Origin: CAWBJP01 sp044867425
Lineage (GTDB): Bacteria; Actinomycetota; Acidimicrobiia; IMCC26256; BP-133
Length of the DNA stretch: 22,611 nucleotides
NCBI GenBank assembly: GCA_044867425.1
Contig: JBIOUX010000069.1
Span: forward strand, 1 to 22,611
Direction: 5' to 3'
Shown here: positions 1-6,018 of the stretch, piece after piece
How the letters are laid out: every line of letters begins with the position of its first letter
Numbering within the stretch: position 1 is the stretch's first letter
The notes under the pieces: generated by a model
Told to the model about the DNA's origin: nothing
Seen by the model: the letters and a program-made list of their open reading frames with translations, nothing else
Database searches by the model: none
Made by a program: the position numbers and the translations under genes

Positions 1-318
1 GGCACCGCCCACGTCTCCCAGGAGTTCTCCGGCGGGATCTCCTCCCGGCTGGAGGTGCGGACCCCGGCGGTCATCGGCATCCAGGTCGCCCGCCAGACTC
101 CGCGCTACGCCTCCATCACCCGCATCCGCCAGGCGCAGCAGGCCGGCGGCCTGGACGAGGTGGAGGTGGCGGCGCCGGCGGCCGGCGCCGGGATCACCGT
201 GCGGCGCCTGTACGTCCCGGAGAAGACCGGCCACGCCGAGATGCTCACCGGGACTCCCGAGGAAGTGGCCGAGCGGATCGTCGAGCTCGTGCGGGCCAAG
301 GGCCTGCTCAAGGGCTGA
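1..318 (+). CDS. etfB: Electron transfer flavoprotein beta subunit, C-terminal part (cut by window edge)
   Basis: Reading frame 1 is open from the first base to the TGA at 316-318, giving the last 105 residues of a protein that begins outside the window. The segment TPAVIGIQVARQTPRYASI matches the conserved EtfB stretch in which a Pro-Ala-Val strand leads into the PRY(A/P)S loop and an arginine-rich helix (ITRIRQAQ). EtfB binds AMP and, with EtfA, forms the soluble FAD carrier that takes electrons from acyl-CoA and related dehydrogenases. etfA follows 11 bases after the stop, so the two are co-transcribed. The internal GTG at 55 is not the real start, because the family is about 250-260 residues long. 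The family call is secure; the physiological donor is unknown. Confidence 0.9.
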   Translation, partial: GTAHVSQEFSGGISSRLEVRTPAVIGIQVARQTPRYASITRIRQAQQAGGLDEVEVAAPAAGAGITVRRLYVPEKTGHAEMLTGTPEEVAERIVELVRAKGLLKG

Positions 319-329
319 AAGGGAACGAC

Positions 330-1286
330 ATGCCGAACGACATTCTTGTCCTGGCCGAGCACGCCGGCGGGACCCTCTCCGACACCACCTTCGAGCTCCT
401 GGGCAAGGCCAAGGAGCTGGCCGGGGCCGCCGGCGGGCGGGCCGTCGTCGCCCTCCTCGGCGACGCGTCCCTGGCCGACCAGCTCGGCGCGGCCGACGCG
501 GTCGTGACCGTGACCGACGACGCCCTGGCCAGCTACACGGCCGAGGGGTGGGAGAGGGCCCTGGCCGCGGTGGTGGAGCACGTGTCCCCCCGCCTCGTCC
601 TCATCGCCAACACCACCGTCGGCCTCGATCTGGCCGGCTCCCTCTCCGTGACCTGGGACGCCCCCCTGGTGGCCTACGCCACCGACGTCGGCATCGAAGG
701 CTCCACCGTGGTCGCCACTGCCCAGGTCTACGGCGGGAAGCTGCTGGCCGAAGCCGAGCTGGCCGGGGAGCGGGGCGTGGTGGCCGTCATCGCCGGAGCG
801 TTCCCGGCCGACGCCGGGCGCGGCGCCGGCACGCCGGCGGTGGAGAGCGTGGCGGCACCGGCCGGAGAGCTCCGCACCAGCTTCCTGGCCCTCATCACCC
901 CCGACGCCGGCGACGTCGACATCACCGCCGCCGACCTCCTCGTGTCGGTGGGCCGGGGCATCGGCACCCAGGACAACCTGGAGCTGGTCCAGGAACTGGC
1001 CGACGCCCTGGGGGCGCCGCTGGCCTCCTCCCGGCCCATCACCGACCAGGGCTGGCTGCCCAAGACCCGCCAGGTGGGCAAGTCGGGCCTCAAGGTGAAG
1101 CCCAAGGCCTACCTGACCTTCGGGATCTCCGGGGCCCCCGAACACCTGGAGGGCATGCGCGACGCCGAGCTCATCATCGCCTGCAACACCGACGAGGCGG
1201 CCCCCATCTTCGACGTCGCCCACTACGGCACCACCGCCGACCTCTTCGATCTCGTCCCCGCCCTGACGGAGCGGGTCTCCGGGTGA
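330..1286 (+). CDS. etfA: Electron transfer flavoprotein alpha subunit
   Basis: A 318-residue protein, the usual EtfA length. The N-terminal half (from NDILVLAEH) is the ETF alpha/beta nucleotide-binding-like domain. The C-terminal FAD domain is clear: SSRPITDQGW around residue 235, then RQVGKSG, GISGAPEHL, IIACNTDEAAPIF and the closing YGTTADLFDLVPAL, all hallmarks of EtfA. The arginine near residue 235 and the QVG(K/Q)SG loop contact FAD in characterised ETFs. The start ATG is preceded by a purine-rich AAAGGGAA at about 318-325. It lies between etfB and a membrane Fe-S oxidoreductase gene that starts four bases after its stop, the standard order for an ETF that feeds the quinone pool. FAD binding follows from the family; the partner dehydrogenases are not in the window. 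Confidence 0.95.
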   Translation: MPNDILVLAEHAGGTLSDTTFELLGKAKELAGAAGGRAVVALLGDASLADQLGAADAVVTVTDDALASYTAEGWERALAAVVEHVSPRLVLIANTTVGLDLAGSLSVTWDAPLVAYATDVGIEGSTVVATAQVYGGKLLAEAELAGERGVVAVIAGAFPADAGRGAGTPAVESVAAPAGELRTSFLALITPDAGDVDITAADLLVSVGRGIGTQDNLELVQELADALGAPLASSRPITDQGWLPKTRQVGKSGLKVKPKAYLTFGISGAPEHLEGMRDAELIIACNTDEAAPIFDVAHYGTTADLFDLVPALTERVSG

Positions 1287-1290
1287 GCTG

Positions 1291-3588
1291 ATGCTGCCCG
1301 TTCCCTGGCTGGCGGTGGAGCGGACCCGCGAGGTCTTCGCCGATGTCCACGGTGTGGCCAAGGTCGCCTTCTATCTGCTGGCGGCGGCGGCCACGGCCGC
1401 CTTCGCCGCCTACGCCTGGAAGCGGGTCCGCAAGTACCGCCGGGGACGGGCCACCGGCCGGCTGCGCGAGATGTGGTCGCAGACCCGCAACCATCGACAC
1501 GTCCGCACCGCGCGGGCGGTGGTGGCGTCCCGGCCGCTCCAGACGTCACTGGCCGCCATCGCCTCCAACCAGACGGTGGCCAAACGGGACCGGGCCACGG
1601 GCGTGGCCCACTTCTTCGTGTTTTGGGGTTTCATCACCCTCTTCATCGGCACGATCATCCTCACCATCGACGAGGACATCCTCGCCCCGGCCACCAACGT
1701 GCTGGCCGGCCATCCGATCCACTTCTTCCACGGACCGTTCTACCTGGGGTACTCGCTGATCCTCGACGTGATGGGACTCGGGGCGATCGTCGGGCTGGCC
1801 TATCTCATCGCCCGGCGGGCCACCCACCCCCCGCAACTCGACTACACCCGGGCGGAGAAGCCCGAGGAGGGCTATTCGCGTTCGGCCATGCGCAAAGGCG
1901 ACGCCCTCTTCGCCTGGTTCCTCATGGCCGTGCTCGTCACCGGCTTCGCCCATGAGGCGTTCCGCATCGCCGCCACCGGGTTCCCCGGCTTCGAGACGTG
2001 GTCGCCGGTGGGATGGGCCCTGGCCAAGGGTGTCGACGCCGCCGGCGTCGGGGCTGCCACCGCCGAGAATCTGCGCCTCGGGGTCTGGTGGGTCCACGCC
2101 GCCATGGCCCTGGCCTTCGTGGTCTACATCCCCGCCTCCAAGGCGATGCACATGGTGGTCGACGCCGCCAACCTCGCCGCCCACAACCCCCGCTCCGCCC
2201 AGCGCCTCCCCAAGCCGGCGGAGGGCGCCGCCTATCCCGGCTACCGGACGCTCGTCGACTTCACCTGGAAGGAACTCGTCGATCTCGATGCCTGCACCAA
2301 GTGCGGCCGCTGCCACGTGGCCTGCCCCGCCCAGGTGGCGGGTGGGCCGCTCTCGCCCCGGGACCTGATCCTCGACCTGCGCCAGTGGGCTGATGCCCAG
2401 AACGGGATCCACACCCTCCTGGACCGGGAGCACCGGCCGGCACCCACCGGACCGCTGGCTGGCAACGGGGATACCCGGGTGGCGGGCGGTGTCATCAAGG
2501 AGCAGACCCTGTGGATGTGCACCACCTGCATGGCCTGCGTCGAGGCCTGCCCGGTGGGCATCGAGCACGTCTCCACCATCGTGCAGATGCGCCGCTCACT
2601 GGTCGACGAGGGCCACATGGAGCCGACGCTCCAGGAAGCCCTCCAGAACCTCGCCACCCAGGGCAACAGCTTCGGCAAGTCGTCCCGGATGCGGGCCCGG
2701 TGGACCAAGGGTCTGGACTTCAGCGTGAAGGACGCCCGCAAGGAGCCCGTCCGCTTCCTGTGGTTCGTGGGCGACTACGCCAGCTTCGACGACCGGGTCG
2801 CCGCCCTGTCCCGCACGCTGGCGGGCATCCTGAACGAGGCCGGCGTCGACTTCGGGATCCTCTACGACGACGAGCGCAACTCCGGCAACGACGTGCGCCG
2901 GGTCGGCGAGGAGGGCCTGTTCGAACTGCTCGTCGAGCAGAACCTGGCCGCCTTCGGGAAAGCCTCCTTCGAGCAGATCCTGACCACCGACCCGCATTCC
3001 CTCAACACGCTGCGCAACGAGTATCCCGAGTTCGGCCTGGACAAGCCGGTGCGCCACTACACCGAGGTCCTGGCCGACCTGGTGGAGGACGGCACCATCC
3101 CCGTCCGATCGCTGGGACGCACCGTCACCTATCACGACCCGTGTTACCTGGCCCGCTACAACGCTGTCACCGACGCCCCCCGCCGCCTGCTCGGGGCGCT
3201 CGGCTGCACGGTGGTGGAGATGCCGCGCAACCGGGAGAACACCTTCTGTTGCGGGGCGGGCGGCGGGCGCATCTGGATGGACGACTCCGCCCTCAGCGAG
3301 CGTCCCAGTGAGAACCGCATCCGGGAAGCGGTCGGCATCGGTGTCGACACGTTCGTGGTGGCCTGCCCCAAGGACATGACCATGTACTCCGACGCGGCCA
3401 AGATGACCGGCAACGAGGACACGATGGCCGTGCTCGACGTGGTCCAGCTCCTCGACGCCGCCCTGGACCGGGACCGGCTGGCCGACCGGCAACCGGTTGC
3501 TGCGGGGACACCCCGGACCCCGGGCCCGGCCGGCGGTCCACCGGAGCCGCCCGGGACGGCTGTCCCTCGGCCGGATCGGGAGGGCTGA
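1291..3588 (+). CDS. Membrane heterodisulfide-reductase-like Fe-S protein (FadF / ETF:quinone oxidoreductase type)
   Basis: A 765-residue protein. The N-terminal third has about five membrane helices (roughly residues 20-43, 105-127, 148-172, 205-228 and 262-285) with histidines suited to haem b binding (for example H107 in VAHFFVFWGF and WVHAAMA), resembling the NarI-type cytochrome b module. Two 4Fe-4S motifs follow: C335-C338-C341-C345P and C410-C413-C416-C420P. The C-terminal region carries an HdrD-like CCG module: C618 in YHDPCYLARYN, C653-C654-G and C692PKDM. The last 35 or so residues are a Pro/Gly-rich tail. Proteins of this architecture next to etfBA are thought to pass electrons from reduced ETF to menaquinone. 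The ATG follows the etfA stop by four bases, with GGGTGAG as a possible ribosome site, and its TGA overlaps the next ATG. Substrate and quinone specificity are inferred. Confidence 0.9.
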   Translation: MLPVPWLAVERTREVFADVHGVAKVAFYLLAAAATAAFAAYAWKRVRKYRRGRATGRLREMWSQTRNHRHVRTARAVVASRPLQTSLAAIASNQTVAKRDRATGVAHFFVFWGFITLFIGTIILTIDEDILAPATNVLAGHPIHFFHGPFYLGYSLILDVMGLGAIVGLAYLIARRATHPPQLDYTRAEKPEEGYSRSAMRKGDALFAWFLMAVLVTGFAHEAFRIAATGFPGFETWSPVGWALAKGVDAAGVGAATAENLRLGVWWVHAAMALAFVVYIPASKAMHMVVDAANLAAHNPRSAQRLPKPAEGAAYPGYRTLVDFTWKELVDLDACTKCGRCHVACPAQVAGGPLSPRDLILDLRQWADAQNGIHTLLDREHRPAPTGPLAGNGDTRVAGGVIKEQTLWMCTTCMACVEACPVGIEHVSTIVQMRRSLVDEGHMEPTLQEALQNLATQGNSFGKSSRMRARWTKGLDFSVKDARKEPVRFLWFVGDYASFDDRVAALSRTLAGILNEAGVDFGILYDDERNSGNDVRRVGEEGLFELLVEQNLAAFGKASFEQILTTDPHSLNTLRNEYPEFGLDKPVRHYTEVLADLVEDGTIPVRSLGRTVTYHDPCYLARYNAVTDAPRRLLGALGCTVVEMPRNRENTFCCGAGGGRIWMDDSALSERPSENRIREAVGIGVDTFVVACPKDMTMYSDAAKMTGNEDTMAVLDVVQLLDAALDRDRLADRQPVAAGTPRTPGPAGGPPEPPGTAVPRPDREG

Positions 3589-4022
3589 TGGTCGACCCGG
3601 TGGTGGTGGGCAAGGCGTTTGGCGGCCGCTTGGCCGAGGTGAGGACGGCCATGGCCCGCTACGACGCCTTCGCCTACCGGCCCGGGGAGGTGGCCCGGGG
3701 CGGCGACGGCCAGCCCGACGCCGCCGACGCCGAAGCCGCCGCCCGTGACTTCGTCCTGGGCGCCCTGGCGGCGGCGGCCGACCCGGTGTCCTATGCCCTG
3801 ATGCGTCGCATGGCCGGCGGCGACACCACCCTCGCCGACCTCGGTGCCGCCGCCGGGCTCCCCCGCCTGGCCGTGTGGGAACGTCTCAACGCGCTGGTGG
3901 CCGCCGGCCTCGCCGGGCGCTCGCTGGAGGCCGACACCGCCGGCCTCACCCCCGCGGGGGTGGCGCTGGTGGCACTGGTGGAGGAGGCGACGGCGGCCGC
4001 CGCCGCCGAGGCGGGAGCATGA
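3588..4022 (+). CDS. Small winged-helix-like protein of unknown function
   Basis: A 144-residue, alanine-rich protein that starts in an ATGA overlap with the Fe-S protein gene and itself ends in an ATGA overlap with the next gene, so it belongs to the operon. The centre (residues about 60-125) looks like a helix-turn-helix with a wing: DPVSYALMRRMAGG, then LADLGAAAGLPRLAVWERLNALVAAGL, then a short strand pair ending in LTPAGVALVALVEE. This is the pattern of MarR- or ArsR-like winged helices, with the putative recognition helix at LPRLAVWERLNALV. I do not recognise a named family. It could be a DNA-binding regulator of the operon or a protein-protein adaptor; the alanine-rich ends are low complexity. 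Codon use matches the neighbours, and the overlapping junctions support a real gene. Confidence 0.75.
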   Translation: MVDPVVVGKAFGGRLAEVRTAMARYDAFAYRPGEVARGGDGQPDAADAEAAARDFVLGALAAAADPVSYALMRRMAGGDTTLADLGAAAGLPRLAVWERLNALVAAGLAGRSLEADTAGLTPAGVALVALVEEATAAAAAEAGA

Positions 4023-4417
4023 ACTGCCCCTGGTGCGATTTCGAGGGCCACCCCCGGCAGCTCCACGCCCACCTGGGCGAGACCCATCCCGAACAGGTCG
4101 TCTTCGAGGAGCGGATCGGGCGCACCTTCTACGGCATCACCTGTCCGCACTGTGATGACGGATACCGCCACGAGATCAAGCCCCGGGGCCGCGACGCCGG
4201 CTTCGTGGAAGAGTTCAACGCCCAGATCCGGTTAGTCGCCTTCGACATGCTCGTCAACCACCTACTGGTCGAACACGATCCGGAGGCGGTGTCTGTAGCG
4301 GACCCGGAGGAAGCCGAGCCGGCCAGCCAGCCGTCGCCTGCTGTCGGCGGGCCGGCGTGGTTGATGGAAGCCCGGCGCAAAGCGGCCGAGGGCGGCGGCG
4401 CCGGCCCGGAAGCGTAA
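4019..4417 (+). CDS. Small protein with two zinc-finger-like Cys/His sites
   Basis: A 132-residue protein. The ATG at 4019 overlaps the upstream TGA (ATGA) and is chosen over in-frame upstream codons because the methionine directly precedes the first cysteine pair (MNCPWC). Residues 3-23 form C-x2-C-x11-H-x4-H, close to a C2H2 zinc finger. A second CPHC pair near residue 42 is followed about 35 residues later by NHLLVEH, which could complete another C2H2-like site around an inserted helical segment. The last 35 residues are Pro/Ala/Gly-rich and probably disordered. C2H2-like folds are uncommon in bacteria, and nothing here shows DNA or RNA binding. The gene sits between a winged-helix protein and two lipoyl-carrier genes, so a regulatory or metal-linked accessory role is possible, but no function is claimed. 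Confidence 0.75.
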   Translation: MNCPWCDFEGHPRQLHAHLGETHPEQVVFEERIGRTFYGITCPHCDDGYRHEIKPRGRDAGFVEEFNAQIRLVAFDMLVNHLLVEHDPEAVSVADPEEAEPASQPSPAVGGPAWLMEARRKAAEGGGAGPEA

Positions 4418-4422
4418 AGGAG
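4416..4422 (+). promoter_or_regulatory. Ribosome binding site fixing the TTG start of the first GcvH-like gene
   Basis: AAAGGAG lies six bases before TTG 4429 and overlaps the TAA of the upstream gene. No ATG is present near it in that frame, and the protein from this TTG begins just before conserved GcvH-like sequence, so it settles the start. Confidence 0.7.
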
Positions 4423-4428
4423 CGAGCG

Positions 4429-4860
4429 TTGGCCACCGTGGCGAACTGCAACATCCCCGACGACCTGTGGTACATGGTCGAGAAGCATGTGTGGGCCCGC
4501 CAGGAGGGCGATCTCGTCGTGGTGGGCCTGACCGACGTGGCCCAGAACCTGGCCAAGAACATCATCTCGGTCACCCCCAAGGCGCCCGGGCGGCGCATCG
4601 GGCAGGGCAGGAGCGTGGCCACGGTGGAGAGCTCCAAGTGGGTGGGGCCGGTGCCCAGCCCCGTCGAGGGGGAGCTGGCCGAGGTCAACGAGGCGTTGGA
4701 GACCGACCCCGGCATCTTGAACCGGGACCCGTACGGGGCGGGCTGGATCGCCAAGGTGCGGGCGGAGACCTGGGATCCCGCCACCGCCGGCCTGGTGACG
4801 GGCGACGAGGGGGTCGCCGCCTACCAGGCCTTCCTCACCGCTGAAGGCATCTCCTGTTAG
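4429..4860 (+). CDS. GcvH-like lipoyl carrier protein (copy 1)
   Basis: A 143-residue protein starting at TTG 4429. It has the H-protein/biotinyl-lipoyl fold signature: VWARQEGDLVVVGLTDVAQ near residues 21-39, then the lipoyl hairpin VESSKWVGPVPSPVEGEL with the candidate lipoylated lysine K70, then VNEAL and the typical NRDPYGAGW before the last strand. The lysine is followed by Trp-Val-Gly-Pro rather than the usual small residue seen in glycine-cleavage H-proteins. There are few cysteines: C7 near the N-terminus and a C-terminal Cys (GISC). No gcvT, gcvP or lpd is nearby; the neighbours are an Hdr-like Fe-S protein, a second H-like protein and DsrE2. Databases may label it glycine cleavage protein H. 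I infer a swinging-arm carrier for sulfur or electrons, by analogy with lipoate-binding proteins of the sHdr pathway. Lipoylation is predicted, not shown. Confidence 0.85.
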   Translation: MATVANCNIPDDLWYMVEKHVWARQEGDLVVVGLTDVAQNLAKNIISVTPKAPGRRIGQGRSVATVESSKWVGPVPSPVEGELAEVNEALETDPGILNRDPYGAGWIAKVRAETWDPATAGLVTGDEGVAAYQAFLTAEGISC

Positions 4861-4878
4861 GAGGCGAGTGATCCGCTA

Positions 4879-5337
4879 GTGGCCGAGCAACAGACCTGGT
4901 TCGGGTGCGACGTCCCCGCCGAGCTCACTTACGACCTCGAACGAAACGTGTGGCTGCGCTTCGAGGGTGAGGAGGTGGTGCTGGGCATGACCGACGTGGC
5001 CCAGACCCTGTGCGGCCGCTTCGTGAGCATCACCTGGAAGAAGCCCGGCACCCGCGTCCGCCAGGGCCGCCCGCTGGCCATCATCGAGAGCGCCAAGTGG
5101 GTCGGGCCGTTCCCGGCGCCTCTTTCGGGAGAGATCACCGCCGTCAACGAGGAGGCCTTCGACGCCGACATCGCCCTCGCCAACCGGGACCCGTACGGCG
5201 CCGGCTGGCTGGTGCGGCTGCGACCCGGGGCCCCGGAGGACGAAGGGAAGCACCTGGCCGACGGCGCCGCCGCCTTCGAGCACTACCGGCGCGTCATCGA
5301 GGAAGACGACATCCGATGCTTCCGTTGCGAAGAGTGA
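4879..5337 (+). CDS. GcvH-like lipoyl carrier protein (copy 2)
   Basis: A 152-residue paralogue of the preceding gene. It shares VWLRFEGEEVVLGMTDVAQ (residues 24-42), the lipoyl hairpin IIESAKWVGPFPAPLSGE with candidate lipoyl lysine K73, and the NRDPYGAGW motif. It differs in extra cysteines: C10, C45 (TLCGRF) and a C-terminal CFRC pair four residues before the end. The GTG at 4879 is the only sensible start in frame. The nearest Shine-Dalgarno, TTAGGAGG at 4857-4864, overlaps the previous stop and lies 14 bases away, longer than ideal, so coupled translation is likely. Two similar but not identical carriers side by side suggest division of labour or hetero-oligomers rather than simple dosage. 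The CxxC tail might bind metal or undergo thiol exchange; that is inference. Confidence 0.85.
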   Translation: MAEQQTWFGCDVPAELTYDLERNVWLRFEGEEVVLGMTDVAQTLCGRFVSITWKKPGTRVRQGRPLAIIESAKWVGPFPAPLSGEITAVNEEAFDADIALANRDPYGAGWLVRLRPGAPEDEGKHLADGAAAFEHYRRVIEEDDIRCFRCEE

Positions 5338-5344
5338 CGGAACG

Positions 5345-5400
5345 GGATTTAATTGCATGTATCAGCAAATCCGCATGTAGCCGGACTTGTCGACATTCGA
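5345..5400 (+). promoter_or_regulatory. AT-rich putative control region upstream of dsrE2-like gene
   Basis: This 56-base stretch is about 45% GC, while the flanking genes are near 70%. It holds an inverted repeat GGATTT (5345-5350) / AAATCC (5367-5372) and a direct repeat GCATGTA (5355-5361 and 5373-5379) whose first copy lies in the dyad loop. A TTCGAA palindrome sits at 5396-5401. No convincing -35/-10 pair is visible; TTGCAT at 5353 with TGTAGC 17 bases later is a weak candidate. It is likely a promoter or operator giving the DsrE2 gene separate control. Confidence 0.45.
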
Positions 5401-5427
5401 AGCATCCGAAGGAACGGGGGATAGGGC

Positions 5428-5931
5428 ATGGCTGAGGGCAACGGGAGCAACGGCCAGAAGAGCATGGCCATCGTCTGCTGGAGCTCGGACCTCGACCGGG
5501 TGTGGCCGGTGCTGATCCTGGCCACCACCGGGGCGGCGTCGGGCCTGAACGTGAACGTCTTCTTCACGTTCTGGGGCCTGCGGGTCCTCCAGAAGAACGA
5601 GACCCACATCACGGGCGAGAACTGGATGCAGAAGATGGAGTCCTCCATGGACCGGGGGGGCACCGACCACCTCAAGCTCGGCAAGATGCACATGGGCGGC
5701 ATGGGCACGACCATGGTCAAGAAGCTGGCCAGGCAGTACAACGTGGCCAGCCCCACCGAGCTGCTGGAGATGGCAAAGGACCTGGGGGTCAGGCTCCACC
5801 CCTGCCAGATGACGATGGAGCTCTTCGGCCTCGACCCCAAGGAAGACTTCATCGAAGGGCTCGAGACCCCGCTGGGGGCGGCCAGCTTCATCGACATGGC
5901 CGCCGACGCCGACATCACGCTGTTCATCTAG
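5428..5931 (+). CDS. DsrE2-like sulfur carrier / DsrE family protein
   Basis: A 167-residue protein of usual DsrE2 length. It opens with the family strand MAIVCWSSDLDRVWPVLI, followed by ATTGAASGLNVNVFFTFWGL, where the FFTFWGL motif and preceding hydrophobic helix are typical of DsrE2-type proteins. The middle is Met/Gly-rich (GKMHMGGMG), and the C-terminal half has HPCQMTMELFGL with C126 at the position of the conserved sulfur-accepting cysteine, ending in AADADITLFI. DsrE2 proteins are thought to carry persulfide sulfur and often sit beside sulfurtransferases or Hdr-like complexes. Here the gene follows two lipoyl-carrier genes after 90 bases that include an AT-rich control region. The start ATG has an AGGG-type ribosome site. 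C17 is a second possible thiol. The family call is good; persulfide transfer is inferred. Confidence 0.88.
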   Translation: MAEGNGSNGQKSMAIVCWSSDLDRVWPVLILATTGAASGLNVNVFFTFWGLRVLQKNETHITGENWMQKMESSMDRGGTDHLKLGKMHMGGMGTTMVKKLARQYNVASPTELLEMAKDLGVRLHPCQMTMELFGLDPKEDFIEGLETPLGAASFIDMAADADITLFI

Positions 5932-5936
5932 TCCAC

Positions 5937-5976
5937 GGTGGGCGGGGCGGCCGAGCGGCGGTCCGGCCCGCCCACC
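5937..5976 (+). terminator. GC-rich hairpin after dsrE2-like gene
   Basis: GGTGGGCGGG (5937-5946) pairs perfectly with CCCGCCCACC (5967-5976), a 10-bp stem with a 20-base GC-rich loop, six bases after the stop. There is no T-run, as is common for stem-only terminators in high-GC Gram-positives. It separates the redox cluster from the surface-protein locus. Confidence 0.55.
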
Positions 5977-6018
5977 TGACCGACGTACCGAAACACCGCC
6001 GCTTTTGGGGGGAATGCC

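Noticed and set aside
4429..5337. Glycine cleavage system H protein pair as part of a gcv operon
   Set aside because: No gcvT, gcvP or lpd is present, the lipoyl hairpin has an unusual K-W, and the neighbours point to redox and sulfur functions.
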